From an uncultured Bacteroidales bacterium (GTDB lineage: Bacteria > Bacteroidota > Bacteroidia > Bacteroidales > Paludibacteraceae), in assembly GCA_900542355.1 (NCBI GenBank), contig UQNE01000019.1, forward strand, positions 1 through 31,405: a DNA stretch of 31,405 bases, in the 5' to 3' direction. Below the pieces are notes generated by a model, which was given only the letters and a program-made list of their open reading frames with translations, ran no database searches and was not told the DNA's origin. Of this stretch, positions 7,006 through 17,000 are shown in pieces. Positions within the stretch are counted from its first letter, which is position 1. Each line of letters opens with the position of its first letter. A program made the position numbers and the translations under genes.

Positions 7006-7512
7006 ATGGAAACATTTGAACAACTTTGTCAGAACCGACGCTCTATACGCAAATACACTTCTCAACCTGTAGAGAAGGAGAAAATCGATTATATCCTCCG
7101 CTGTGCACTGATGTCCCCCGCTGGCAAACGCCTCAATCCGTGGGAGTTCTATGTCCTCACGCAAGAGCCGGTACTGCGGCAATTGGCAGCCTGCAGAACC
7201 TACGGAAGCGGGATGTTCAATACCGCTATGGCCGCCATCGTGGTGGCTCTCGATACTTCTATTTCCGATACTTGGCAAAGCGACGGAGCCATCGCAGCAC
7301 AAGACATCTTGCTCGCCGCTTCCGATGCGGGACTGGGGGCTTGCTGGTGCCAAGTCTATCAGCGAGAAGGCGCAGAAGAGTTGGTGCGCTCCCTTGCCGG
7401 TATCCCCGAAAACCTGACGGTGCTTTGCGTCATCTCCCTCGGGTACAAAGATGAGGAGCGTAAACCCTACGACACGGATAAACTGCCTTATCAGAAAGTG
7501 CACTGGTGCTAA
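7006..7512 (+). CDS. Nitroreductase-family flavoprotein
   Basis: This 168-residue protein begins with the family's FMN-binding stretch (NRRSIRKYTSQPVEKEKI) and continues with SPAGKRLNPWEFYV. Further on it has the SDGAIAAQDILLAASDAGLGACWC helix-turn that contributes to the FMN site, and a closing SLGYKDEERKP. Such proteins are cytoplasmic FMN dimers that reduce nitro compounds, quinones or flavins with NAD(P)H. It is short, like many Bacteroidales members. The true substrate is unknown. It lies 45 nt upstream of pdxA, which depends on a pyridine nucleotide, but no direct link is implied. Confidence 0.9.
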   Translation: METFEQLCQNRRSIRKYTSQPVEKEKIDYILRCALMSPAGKRLNPWEFYVLTQEPVLRQLAACRTYGSGMFNTAMAAIVVALDTSISDTWQSDGAIAAQDILLAASDAGLGACWCQVYQREGAEELVRSLAGIPENLTVLCVISLGYKDEERKPYDTDKLPYQKVHWC

Positions 7513-7557
7513 CTCTGCCAACCCTATCACGCACGCATTCAACACAAGATACGATAT

Positions 7558-8685
7558 ATGAAACCTACAATAGCCATTACTGCCGGCGACATCAATGGAG
7601 TCGGCTACGAAGTAATTCTTAAGTCAATCAGCGACCCGCACATCTGCGAGATATGTCGCCCTATCGTCTATGGCAACGCCAAAGTGGCTCGGCAGCACGC
7701 CCACACACTCGGCGAGGAATACTCCAACATACAGTTCAACCTCATCGACAACCCGAAGCAGGCCAAAGATGGACGGCTCAACCTCATCACCTGCTATGCT
7801 GACAACACGCCGTTGCGCTTCGGCGAATCAACCCCCGAAGCGGGAGCGGCTTCGTTCGCTGCCTTAGAGAGGGCATGCGCCGACATCAAAGCCGGATTGG
7901 CAGATGCCCTCGTTACCGCACCTATCAACAAAGAGAATATCCAGTCCGACAAGTTTCATTTCTCCGGACACACCGAGTACCTGACTTCGCTCTTTGGGCA
8001 AGACAAGCACGACAGCCTGATGATGATGGTCAGCGAGACCATGCGTGTGGCTTTGGTCTGCAACCATGTGCCAGTGTCGAAGATACCCGAGATGATTACC
8101 GAGGAGCGTATCCTCTCCAAACTCGCCGTACTGAACACCACACTCCAAAACGATTTCTCTATCGAACGCCCGCGCATAGCCGTTCTAGCGCTCAACCCGC
8201 ATGCCGGCGATAACGGACTGATTGGTACCGAGGAGCAGACAATCATTCGCCCTGCCGTAGAGAAAGCCAACGAGCAGGGGATCCTTACTTTTGGTCCCTA
8301 CTCTGCCGATGGTTTCTTCGGTAGCGGTAAGTTTAGCCACTTCGATGCCGTGCTCGCTATGTACCACGATCAGGGTCTTATCCCCTTCAAAGTACTGGAT
8401 ATGAGCGGGGTCAACTACACAGCCGGACTGCCCGTCGTGCGCACCTCGCCAGACCATGGTACGGCCTACGACTTGGCAGGGAAAAACGCCTCCAACCATC
8501 AGAGTTTTGCGCACGCCCTCTATATGGCTATCGACTTGCTCCATACACGCGCGACCAATAAGGAGTTGAAGAAAAACCCCTTACAGTTTATCCCTAACGA
8601 AGAACGAGAAGACCGACGCCCACGCCGTGAGTTCGTCGATTTTAAGACCACCACTGCGCCTGCCGATACAGCCAAAGAGCAATAA
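7558..8685 (+). CDS. pdxA: 4-hydroxythreonine-4-phosphate dehydrogenase
   Basis: PdxA oxidises 4-phosphooxy-threonine with NAD(P)+ in the pyridoxal-phosphate pathway that uses deoxyxylulose phosphate. The 375-residue sequence starts with the typical KPTIAITAGDINGVG. It carries the metal-binding and substrate motifs FSGHTEYL, LNPHAGDNGLIGTEE, MYHDQGLIPFK and TSPDHGTAYDLAG. It is a little longer than the E. coli enzyme because of a charged C-terminal tail of about 35 residues (from NEEREDRRPRRE), common in this phylum. It lies between the nitroreductase and alaS, with 45-nt gaps on both sides. Confidence 0.96.
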   Translation: MKPTIAITAGDINGVGYEVILKSISDPHICEICRPIVYGNAKVARQHAHTLGEEYSNIQFNLIDNPKQAKDGRLNLITCYADNTPLRFGESTPEAGAASFAALERACADIKAGLADALVTAPINKENIQSDKFHFSGHTEYLTSLFGQDKHDSLMMMVSETMRVALVCNHVPVSKIPEMITEERILSKLAVLNTTLQNDFSIERPRIAVLALNPHAGDNGLIGTEEQTIIRPAVEKANEQGILTFGPYSADGFFGSGKFSHFDAVLAMYHDQGLIPFKVLDMSGVNYTAGLPVVRTSPDHGTAYDLAGKNASNHQSFAHALYMAIDLLHTRATNKELKKNPLQFIPNEEREDRRPRREFVDFKTTTAPADTAKEQ

Positions 8686-8729
8686 AGCATCCGTAGAAAC
8701 TATCAACGAATAAAACATAAAATACAAAT

Positions 8730-11327
8730 ATGACAAGCAAAGAAATCAGACAATCCTTCTTGGATTTTATGGAGAGCAAAGGGCATCATATCGTGCCTTC
8801 TGCGCCTATGGTTATCAAAGATGACCCTACGCTGATGTTCACCAACGCAGGTATGAACCCGTGGAAAGGCATTATCCTCGGTAACGACCCTATCAAATAT
8901 CCCCGTGTAGCCGATTCGCAGAAATGTCTGCGCGTCAGCGGTAAGCACAACGACCTCGAGGAGGTGGGACACGATACCTACCACCATACGATGTTCGAGA
9001 TGCTCGGCAACTGGTCGTTTGGCGACTATTTCAAGCAAGGGGCTATCGACTTCGCATGGGAATACATCGTCGATGTACTCCATATCGACCCCAAGAACCT
9101 CTACGCCACAATCTTTGAGGGCTCGCCCGAAGAGGGATTGGAGCGCGACAATGAGGCCGCCGCTATCTGGGCAAAGCACCTGCCTGCCGACCATATCCTC
9201 GAAGGCAATAAGCACGACAACTTCTGGGAGATGGGCGATACAGGACCTTGCGGACCCTGCTCCGAGATACATGTCGATAGCCGCTCCGAAGAGGAGAAAG
9301 CCGCTGTCCCCGGGCGTGAGTTGGTGAACAAAGACCACCCGCAAGTCATCGAGATTTGGAACCTCGTCTTCATGCAATACAACCGCAAAGCCGACGGCTC
9401 GCTCGAAGGACTTCCCAACAAAGTCATCGATACCGGTATGGGCTTCGAACGACTGGTGCGCACGCTGCAAGGCAAACAGTCCAACTACGACACCGATGTC
9501 TTCCAACCTATGCTCCACAAGATAGGCAAGATTTGCGGTTGCACCTATGGCAAAGACGAGAAAACCGACATCGCTATGCGTGTCATCGCCGACCATATCC
9601 GCACCATCGCTTTCGCCATCACCGACGGTCAGTTGCCCGGTAACGAGAAAGCCGGATATGTCATCCGCCGTATCCTGCGCCGAGCCGTGCGCTACGGATA
9701 TACTTTCCTCGGTCAGCGCGAGGCATTTATGTTCCGATTGATACCGCAACTGATTGAAGATATGGGCGATGCCTACCCCGAACTGCGCAAGCAGGAGCAA
9801 CAGATTATCCCCGTCATCAAGAGCGAGGAAGAGGCTTTCCTCCGCACGCTCGACAAGGGTATATCGCTGCTCGATAAACTGATGAAAGAAGCCAAAGGCA
9901 AAGAGATATCGGGTGTGGATGTCTTCACCCTCAAAGATACCTACGGTTTCCCGCTCGACCTGACCGAACTCATCCTGCGTGAGAACGGATTTACCACCAA
10001 CGAGGAGGAGTACAACCGCGCTTTGGAACGCCAAAAAGAGATGGGACGCTCCGCCAACAAGCAAGACTTGGGCGATTGGGTTGTCCTGCGTGAGGGCGAT
10101 ACCGAGTTTGTAGGCTACGACACACTGGAGGTTGAGACCCAAGTGCTGCGCTACCGTAAGGTGAGCCAAAAAGGCAAAGAGTTCTACCAAGTAGTACTCT
10201 CGAAGACTCCCTTCTACGCAGAGATGGGCGGACAGGTAGGCGATACCGGTATGCTCGGTACGGCTCGCATCATCGATACCAAGCGCGAGAACAACCTCGC
10301 CGTACATATCTGCACCGAGTTGCCCGAGGTCATCGATGCACCGCTGACGGCGCGTGTGGATGCCGACCGCCGTCAGGCTATCGCTTGCAACCACACCTGC
10401 ACCCATATACTCCACTATGCCCTGCGCACCGTCCTCGGGCAGCATATTGAGCAGAAAGGTAGTCTTGTTACGCCCGACTCGCTGCGTTTTGACTTCTCTC
10501 ATTATCAAAAGGTTACACCCGAAGAACTGCGACAGGTGGAGCAACTCGCCAACCGCCTTATCCGTGAGGACTACCCGCTTGAGGAGAGCCGCCATACCCC
10601 AATCGCCAAAGCACGCGAGATGGGTGCCATGGCTCTGTTCGGTGAGAAATACGGCGATGATGTGCGTGTCATCAAGTATGGTCCGTCTATCGAGTTGTGC
10701 GGTGGTTGCCATGTGTCGTCCACAGGTCGAATAGGCTCCGTGCGTATCCTGATGGAAACCAGCGTGGCAGCAGGCGTGCGCCGTATAGAGGCAGTTACTG
10801 CCGACAAGGTGGACCAACTCTACTATGCGCAGATAGATATGCTCAACGGTTTGCGGGCTTTGTTCAACAACGCCCCCGACCTCGCCGGTGCCGTACAGAA
10901 ATCGGTGGCAGAGAATCAGTCGCTCAAGAAAGAGATAGAGACTTTCATGGCAGAGCGTTTGGAGCAGTATCGCGACCGACTCATCGAGCGTGCTGAGGAC
11001 TACCATGGTATCAAACTGGTGCGCATACAAGGCGTAGTGCAACCCGACATGGTGCGTGGCGTGCTGCCGCTCTTGCGCGGTAAGTTCACCGATATGCGCT
11101 TTGCCGTTGTCGGGGCTACCACTTGGGAAAGCAAACCGATGATCTCCGTCTTCCTCTCCCAACCGATGGTCGATGCCGGGCTGCACGCCGGGCAGATGAT
11201 CAAGGCCGCAGCCAAGCAGATACAAGGTGGCGGCGGCGGACAACCCTGGATGGCTACTGCAGGCGGACGCAACGCCGACGGACTGCAAGCCGCTATGGAT
11301 GAGTTACTTACGATGTTGAACGCTTAA
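8730..11327 (+). CDS. alaS: Alanyl-tRNA synthetase
   Basis: AlaS charges tRNA-Ala and hydrolyses wrongly made Ser- and Gly-tRNA-Ala. The 865 residues match the full-length enzyme. The class II core has FTNAGMNPWKG (38-47), HHTMFEMLGNWSFGDYFK (85-102) and GPCGPCSEIH. The editing domain has the zinc-type HTCTH (555-559) and CGGCH (657-661) sites. The C-terminal DHHA1 domain has the Gly-rich GGGGGGQPWMATAGG and a closing helix. All catalytic and editing motifs are intact. The gene is 44 nt after pdxA. The reverse strand is open for almost the whole gene, a codon-bias artefact. Confidence 0.98.
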   Translation: MTSKEIRQSFLDFMESKGHHIVPSAPMVIKDDPTLMFTNAGMNPWKGIILGNDPIKYPRVADSQKCLRVSGKHNDLEEVGHDTYHHTMFEMLGNWSFGDYFKQGAIDFAWEYIVDVLHIDPKNLYATIFEGSPEEGLERDNEAAAIWAKHLPADHILEGNKHDNFWEMGDTGPCGPCSEIHVDSRSEEEKAAVPGRELVNKDHPQVIEIWNLVFMQYNRKADGSLEGLPNKVIDTGMGFERLVRTLQGKQSNYDTDVFQPMLHKIGKICGCTYGKDEKTDIAMRVIADHIRTIAFAITDGQLPGNEKAGYVIRRILRRAVRYGYTFLGQREAFMFRLIPQLIEDMGDAYPELRKQEQQIIPVIKSEEEAFLRTLDKGISLLDKLMKEAKGKEISGVDVFTLKDTYGFPLDLTELILRENGFTTNEEEYNRALERQKEMGRSANKQDLGDWVVLREGDTEFVGYDTLEVETQVLRYRKVSQKGKEFYQVVLSKTPFYAEMGGQVGDTGMLGTARIIDTKRENNLAVHICTELPEVIDAPLTARVDADRRQAIACNHTCTHILHYALRTVLGQHIEQKGSLVTPDSLRFDFSHYQKVTPEELRQVEQLANRLIREDYPLEESRHTPIAKAREMGAMALFGEKYGDDVRVIKYGPSIELCGGCHVSSTGRIGSVRILMETSVAAGVRRIEAVTADKVDQLYYAQIDMLNGLRALFNNAPDLAGAVQKSVAENQSLKKEIETFMAERLEQYRDRLIERAEDYHGIKLVRIQGVVQPDMVRGVLPLLRGKFTDMRFAVVGATTWESKPMISVFLSQPMVDAGLHAGQMIKAAAKQIQGGGGGQPWMATAGGRNADGLQAAMDELLTMLNA

Positions 11328-11340
11328 TACTCATTTTCCC

Positions 11341-11376
11341 CGCCGCAGAGAACCGCTGACCTTCTCTCTGCGGGCG
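11341..11376 (+). terminator. Hairpin between alaS and the GtrA-like gene
   Basis: CCGCAGAGA (11343-11351) pairs perfectly with TCTCTGCGG (11365-11373), just after the alaS stop. It lacks a T-run, so it could be a weak terminator, an RNA-stability element or a processing site. Confidence 0.45.
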
Positions 11377-11398
11377 TAAGGGATAAACTCTTTATCGC

Positions 11399-11839
11399 TT
11401 GAAAACGCTTACACGGCATCTGCCGGAGAAATATCGTTCCGCTGTTCGGTTCGTTTGCGTCGGCGCATTCGGAACGGCGTTGCAGTATGGTATCTACTAC
11501 CTCTGCCTCACTCTCTTTGAGTATTTCTGCCCCGAGATGAGTGTCAAAGTTACACTTGCTTTTACGCTCGGGTTTGGTATGGAGATGATTAGCAACTATC
11601 TGCTGACCAGTTTCTATACCTTCCGTACACGCCCCAACATCAAAAATGCAGGTGGTTTCTTGCTCGGGCGATTGGTCAACTATTTTATCCAACTCGGTTT
11701 CTTACATCTCCTTATATATATAGGGCTGTCAGAAGAGTGGTCGGGTATCGTAGCGATTGTCCTTGCCGGTATCATCAACTATTTTGTTTTGGTACCCTTC
11801 TATAGCAAAAAGAAATCCGAAAAGAAAAATCGCGTATGA
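11399..11839 (+). CDS. GtrA-like four-helix membrane protein
   Basis: The 146-residue protein has four predicted transmembrane helices (about residues 17-37, 49-70, 85-107 and 114-134). It shows the GtrA family pattern, including FVCVGAFGTALQYGIYY and the helix-2 segment MEMISNYLLTSFYTFR. GtrA-type proteins are thought to move lipid-linked sugars (for example bactoprenol-glucose) across the inner membrane, but many family members are uncharacterised. The start is TTG; no ATG is available upstream of the first helix. The last codons overlap the next gene by 4 nt (ATGA), implying translational coupling with the amidohydrolase, an odd functional partner. Confidence 0.85.
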   Translation: MKTLTRHLPEKYRSAVRFVCVGAFGTALQYGIYYLCLTLFEYFCPEMSVKVTLAFTLGFGMEMISNYLLTSFYTFRTRPNIKNAGGFLLGRLVNYFIQLGFLHLLIYIGLSEEWSGIVAIVLAGIINYFVLVPFYSKKKSEKKNRV

Positions 11840-13134
11840 AAATCTATCGTGCAAATATCCTCTTTACGCCTACGCCACAAGCCTTTCAGGTGATCGAGCA
11901 TGGCTATATCGCTGTGGATGACAACGGCTTCGTCGCCGGCGTAACTCGTACCTTACCGGCTCGTTTTGCCGATGTGCCGGTTACTGATTTTGGCGATGCC
12001 TTGCTCATTCCTGCGATGAACGACCTCCATGTGCATGCCTCGCAGTACCGCAATCTGGGTATTGCTATGGATGAGGAACTCGTGCCGTGGCTCAACAACT
12101 ACACCTTCCCCGAGGAAACCCGTTTCAGCAACATACACTACGCCGAGGCGGTCTATTCGCGCTTTGTGCACGACTTGTGGCTCAACGGTACCATGCGTGC
12201 GTCGATCTTTGCTACTAGCCATCTCAAATCCACTCTGCTCCTATGCGAATTGCTCGATAAAGCCGGATTAGGAGGGGCTGTAGGGTTGGTGGCAATGGAT
12301 AGAAACTGTCCTGAGAAACTGCAAGTACCCCCTACACGGTTTATGTTCGATATGATGGAGTTTGCGTTTGCAGCAGATGATTACCCGCTTATTCTTCCTA
12401 TCCTCACACCGCGTTTCATTCCGGCTTGCTCACCCGAATTGCTCCGTATAATGGGCAGTATGGCGCAAAAGACAGGTATCGGTGTTCAGTCCCACCTTAG
12501 CGAGAATCGCTCTGAGATAGAATGGGTGCACCAACTCGAACCCGAAGCATCTTGCTATGGCGATGCCTACTATCGCTATGGTTTGTTTGGCAACGCCTCT
12601 CCCACGCTGATGGCACATTGCTGCTACTCCCAAGGCAAAGAGTTAGACCTCATGCAAGCAAACGAAGTGATGGTGGTGCATTGCCCGACCTCCAATTGCA
12701 ATCTCGGTTCGGGTATTGCTCCCGTACGCACTTTCTTGCAGCGAGATATCCTTGTGGCACTTGGCAGCGACATCTCGGGCGGGCATCATCTCTCGATGTT
12801 CCGCGTGATGCAATATGCTCTGCAAATGAGCAAGTTGCAGTATGCACAGAGTGAGGGCAAGTTACCATTCCTCTCGCTCTCTGAGGTATTTTATATGGCT
12901 ACCAAGGTAGGGGGTTATTTATTCGATCAAGCAGGTTCTTTCGAGAAAGGTAATGCTTTCGATGCACTCGTGATCGATGATTCGTCGCTCAACGCTACCC
13001 TGAAACCGCTCAAGCCATACACCTTGCTTCAGCGCCTCGAACGCTTTATCTATCTGGGTGATGACCGGCAGATTACTCACCGTTTCTGCCAAGGTCGCGA
13101 CCTCCCCGAACCAAAGATTATTCATAATTCTTAA
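11836..13134 (+). CDS. Amidohydrolase, guanine-deaminase-like
   Basis: This 432-residue metal-dependent hydrolase has the ligands expected for the deaminase subgroup: His65 and His67 in DLHVHASQY, His220 in QSHLSEN, His261 in AHCCY and Asp312 in GSDISGG. The segments PWLNNYTFPEETRF and CPTSNCNLGSG are those of guanine deaminases, which convert guanine to xanthine and ammonia in purine salvage or nitrogen use. Other aminohydrolases (chlorohydrolase or S-adenosylhomocysteine deaminase type) are less likely. The last five codons (IIHNS) and stop lie in an AT-rich repeated motif (TTCATAATTCTTAATTCATA), so the C-terminus may have been rewritten by a repeat insertion. Confidence 0.85.
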   Translation: MKIYRANILFTPTPQAFQVIEHGYIAVDDNGFVAGVTRTLPARFADVPVTDFGDALLIPAMNDLHVHASQYRNLGIAMDEELVPWLNNYTFPEETRFSNIHYAEAVYSRFVHDLWLNGTMRASIFATSHLKSTLLLCELLDKAGLGGAVGLVAMDRNCPEKLQVPPTRFMFDMMEFAFAADDYPLILPILTPRFIPACSPELLRIMGSMAQKTGIGVQSHLSENRSEIEWVHQLEPEASCYGDAYYRYGLFGNASPTLMAHCCYSQGKELDLMQANEVMVVHCPTSNCNLGSGIAPVRTFLQRDILVALGSDISGGHHLSMFRVMQYALQMSKLQYAQSEGKLPFLSLSEVFYMATKVGGYLFDQAGSFEKGNAFDALVIDDSSLNATLKPLKPYTLLQRLERFIYLGDDRQITHRFCQGRDLPEPKIIHNS

Positions 13135-13152
13135 TTCATAATTGCCTGCTCT

Positions 13153-13899
13153 ATGCTTCACATTCCTTCTCCCGACAACAAACGCCTCGTTTGGTATCTT
13201 GCCATGGAAGAGTATATGGCACAACATGTTGCAGACCAAGAGATTTTCTTCTCGTGGATTGTTTCGCCTACGGTCATCTTTGGTCGTCATCAAGTGATGG
13301 AAGATGAAGTGAATATCCCTTTCTGCCGTGAGCACGGTGTGCAGATGTACCGTCGCAAGAGTGGCGGAGGTTGCGTCTATGCCGACCGTGGCAACCTCAT
13401 GCTTTCCTACATCACGCCCGACACCCATAGTGAGCAGGTCTTCCAACGCTATCTCGACATCATCTCCGATGCGCTGCGCCAACTGGGGTTCCCCGCCGTC
13501 AAGTCAGAGCACAACGACATCCTCATCGACGGGCATAAAGTGTCGGGTAATGCTTGCTACGCACTGCCCACAGGCACGATTGTGCATGGCACTCTGCTAT
13601 ACAATGTGGATTTCAGCGCACTGCAACAGGCAATCACCCCCTCCAAAGAAAAACTGGCGAAACATGGCGTCCATTCGGTGCGTCAGCGAGTGGGCAACTT
13701 GGTCGATTTGCAAGGTATGATTCCTGATTTTGAGCAACATACCAATGCCGTAGCCATGCAGAGCATTGAGAATATCGCCAAGTATTTCGGCGACACCTTG
13801 TGCAACCGGTCGCGCGCCCTTACCCCCGAGGAAATCGCTGCTATCGATGTCATCGAGCAAACCTATCTCGCCCCCGCTTTCATTGCCGGCAAAGCATAA
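13153..13899 (+). CDS. lplA: Lipoate-protein ligase A, catalytic domain only
   Basis: LplA activates lipoate with ATP and attaches it to lipoyl domains of 2-oxoacid dehydrogenases or GcvH. The 248 residues cover the BPL/LPL catalytic fold: the RRKSGGGCVYADRGNL loop (67-82) and HNDILIDGHKVSGNACY with the catalytic Lys129. The C-terminal accessory domain of E. coli LplA is reduced, as in many Bacteroidales homologues. It starts 18 nt after the deaminase stop and is the last gene of the core plus-strand block, converging on the TPR-CHAT gene. Confidence 0.92.
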   Translation: MLHIPSPDNKRLVWYLAMEEYMAQHVADQEIFFSWIVSPTVIFGRHQVMEDEVNIPFCREHGVQMYRRKSGGGCVYADRGNLMLSYITPDTHSEQVFQRYLDIISDALRQLGFPAVKSEHNDILIDGHKVSGNACYALPTGTIVHGTLLYNVDFSALQQAITPSKEKLAKHGVHSVRQRVGNLVDLQGMIPDFEQHTNAVAMQSIENIAKYFGDTLCNRSRALTPEEIAAIDVIEQTYLAPAFIAGKA

Positions 13900-13920
13900 T
13901 CCATAGGTCCCCCCTGCAAG

Positions 13921-14063
13921 GCATAATCCATAGACTGCGTTGGTGCTTTTTTCCCCCCATAAACAGCGTAGATGCTTACTCCAATAGGCAGTTTAGGTAC
14001 TTACTCCAAGCCCATAGACTGCGTTTGCACTTACTCCATAGACCGTATTGGTACTGACGGATG
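13921..14063. repeat. Degenerate tandem repeat in a convergent spacer
   Basis: About five imperfect units of 24-30 bp related to CATAGACTGCGTTTG-CACTTACTC fill the spacer between lplA and the TPR-CHAT gene. Words such as CCATAGACTGCGTT (twice) and TACTTACTCCA or CACTTACTCCA recur. Unit length and sequence drift too much for a CRISPR array. No gene or clear terminator is seen here. Confidence 0.65.
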
Positions 14064-14068
14064 TATTC

Positions 14069-17000
14069 TCAGTCGAGCATAATAAATCCTGCCCAATAGA
14101 CGGGTTCCGGGTATTTTTTGCGGGTGGCGTTTTGAGCATTGCGGAAAGCGGTGTGCTTGTCTTGCTTAAAGGTGGTCAAGTTGCGATAGAACTCAGTCAT
14201 AAAGAATTGTGTCGGTTGATCTTTCACACTCCAAAGGGTCATAATGATTGTTTTAACGCCTGCTTGTTTGAAGGCGCGTTGAAGCCCAAATACGCCCTCT
14301 GAAGTAATATCTCCGAGAGCCGTTTGGCAAGCAGAAAGTACCAGCAAATCACAGTCACGAAGGTCTAACAGGGCAATCTCTCTCGCAGTAAGAACACCAT
14401 CTTGTACCCCTGTAGGAAGTGTAGAAGCATAGCCCGATAAAGCCGTATTGGCACCAGCAAAAAGCAAAGCACAGCGATCTAATGGTTCTATGGTCGATTG
14501 CGTACTTTCACTCTCATGCATCTGTCGAGCGAAATAGTCTTGTTTTCTGGCTATCGGTTCTGACCAGTAAATACCATGTGTGCTGATATGTATGATATTC
14601 TTATGCTTGCCACTTAAAGACTTAAAAGACTCCTCATTAGCAGACTTAGAAATATATAGTTCTACAGATATATGCTTTTTGCGCAGCAAAGTATTGATTG
14701 TTTCCGCTTCTTTTTTAGTCCACGGCAAATACCTGACACTACCGCGATTGAGTTGCAAATCGCGAGAAGCCGTAAATATAGCCGATTGGTATGGTTTATG
14801 CGCAGCCATTAAATCACGATTGGACACATCATATTGTATTCCACCATAGATTACCGCAGAGGTTGGTTTATGCCGGTTTTGAAGGGCTACTATTTCGCGT
14901 GTAGATGACAAACGAACCATACTAAAATGTTCTGACATAATAGACTGCGTATCATACGGCAGTGTCTCTAATGGGATATTATGCAAGAGACCTGTCGGCA
15001 CAAAATAGATAGTCTTGACATTGAGAGTATATGGTAGCAATTTGCTCCATATACATTGCGATAATTCATTGCGTTTGATATATGCGCCATCCGATGTAGC
15101 GGGTTTCATACAATCTAATAAATCTTGTTTTCTACACAGAGTAACGATTGTCGGATAGGAATTCTTGTAATTCAAAAGCAATGCTGCATAATAGGTAGAA
15201 TCCACATTTTCCGAAGGAACGCACTCTATAAATTCAATCGCCAATTCTCCATTCTGCATACTATGCCGAATAGATTCTATACTTGGACACAATGTTTGTA
15301 TGATGGCAGTAGAATCCATATATCTAAACACTATTTCTGCCTCCAACTGATTGATACGATTAGTAATAGAATCGTATTTATAGTTGTGCGGCGTATGCTT
15401 TTGCTGCTGTTTTAACTGCATCAGTTGACGATATACCGATGAAGTTCTAACCGTATCGCTTCCAAATAAGAAATTATTAGTATTAAGCAATAATGATTTC
15501 TGAAATAGTGCTTGCTGATAGGCTAATTGGTTCAGAGTGCCGATATTTCGCAAGGCTGCAATGTGATTTACGCTATGCAATTCGGTATTGAAATTTGAAG
15601 GAAAAGCGGCACGATTTTCCTCTGCATATATCTCTTTGGGAAATCCATTGGGCATACTCTCTGACAAACAATGTGGCTTGACATACATATCTATATACAA
15701 CAATACCAATTTATCATAGAGGCGTTGATATGATAGGTATATTTGTTCCGTTGTACCGATATGCTCCATACTTTTTGCCCTAATGAGTTGATTATGAATG
15801 GAATACTTTGTTTCTCGTAGTAGGTATGTGGTCGTTTCATACTGTAAGAAAGCATCGGCAATAGAATCGGACAAGTTGGCATATCGTATGGCTGAGGCAT
15901 AGTTGTTTTGATATAGACATTGCTCCGCCAAGATAGCATAGTAATCGTACATCAGATTAGGAAAAGCATCCATGTGTTGCAATCCCCAATACCCACCTAA
16001 TAGATGCTTACCGTTTCTGATAAAAGACACGATATTGAAATCAGTAATACCCAAAAGATCAGCCAACATAGGTTCAACATCGTTGTCGACACTGCTCCGA
16101 GTAGTGCGTTGCGTCTGTATATCTATCCACATTTGTGCAGTAGATACAGCGACCGCATTGAATAACCGATCTCCTACCAAAGGAAATAATTCGATATTTT
16201 TTCTTCGGATAACCTCTAAACACCCATCTGCTTGCAGATATTGCGAGGCATTGCAATAGGCTTCCGCTAAACTAAACAAATCGGCAAAATAATCTCTTAC
16301 ATTAGCCGTCCACATATATCCGGGTGCATTGGCTATCTTGATACTGTCTTGAGCCACCCTATCTTGATAAAAGGTGATCCAATATGTCGGAGAGGCCGTA
16401 GCATACGAGATATTTTTATCTTTGTCGGAATGTAGATATACCGTTTTTGAGCGGAAGTCATTGCCTGCAATGATGCTATCGGAAAATTCATTCAACACGC
16501 TCCACGCAGACCAATAGCAAGCATTAGCATCGTTGCTATATTTGTTGGTTCCTATAGAATTTTGTATTTGTGTACCTAACTCCTGCAGTGCATGAATATC
16601 CTGCTCTAAGCGCACATTGAAATTGGGGATTCCTCTTTTTGCATCTGCTTGACGAATAAGCAGATTGATGTCAAACGATTGTTTCCGCCATTGATAGGCT
16701 TCTACCAAACGCCCATCCAGTTGATATGCCTGCGATAACAACGCCTGTATCTCGGCACGGTCTCCTGGACTAAAGGAATATCGGGACAAGAATTGCGGAC
16801 ACTCAACTGCAATCCTATCCCACAAATTTAGGACTTCACATAATTCCACATAATCAATTACAAAAGGTAGTCCGCTATCTGTAATATCCGGATTAGCAGC
16901 CACAACAGAGGTACTATCTAAACGAAGAAGATAACTTGCCGTGAGCGACAAATCAAATCGATTGTGCATACCATACGCATAAAACATCTGTGCAAGAAGT

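Noticed and set aside
8703..11288. Open frame of 861 codons on the minus strand opposite alaS
   Set aside because: It mirrors alaS almost end to end and has no domain, start signal or promoter. Codon bias of a highly expressed gene leaves the opposite strand open.
13921..14063. Second CRISPR array
   Set aside because: The units drift in both length and sequence and there are no constant repeats between unique spacers.
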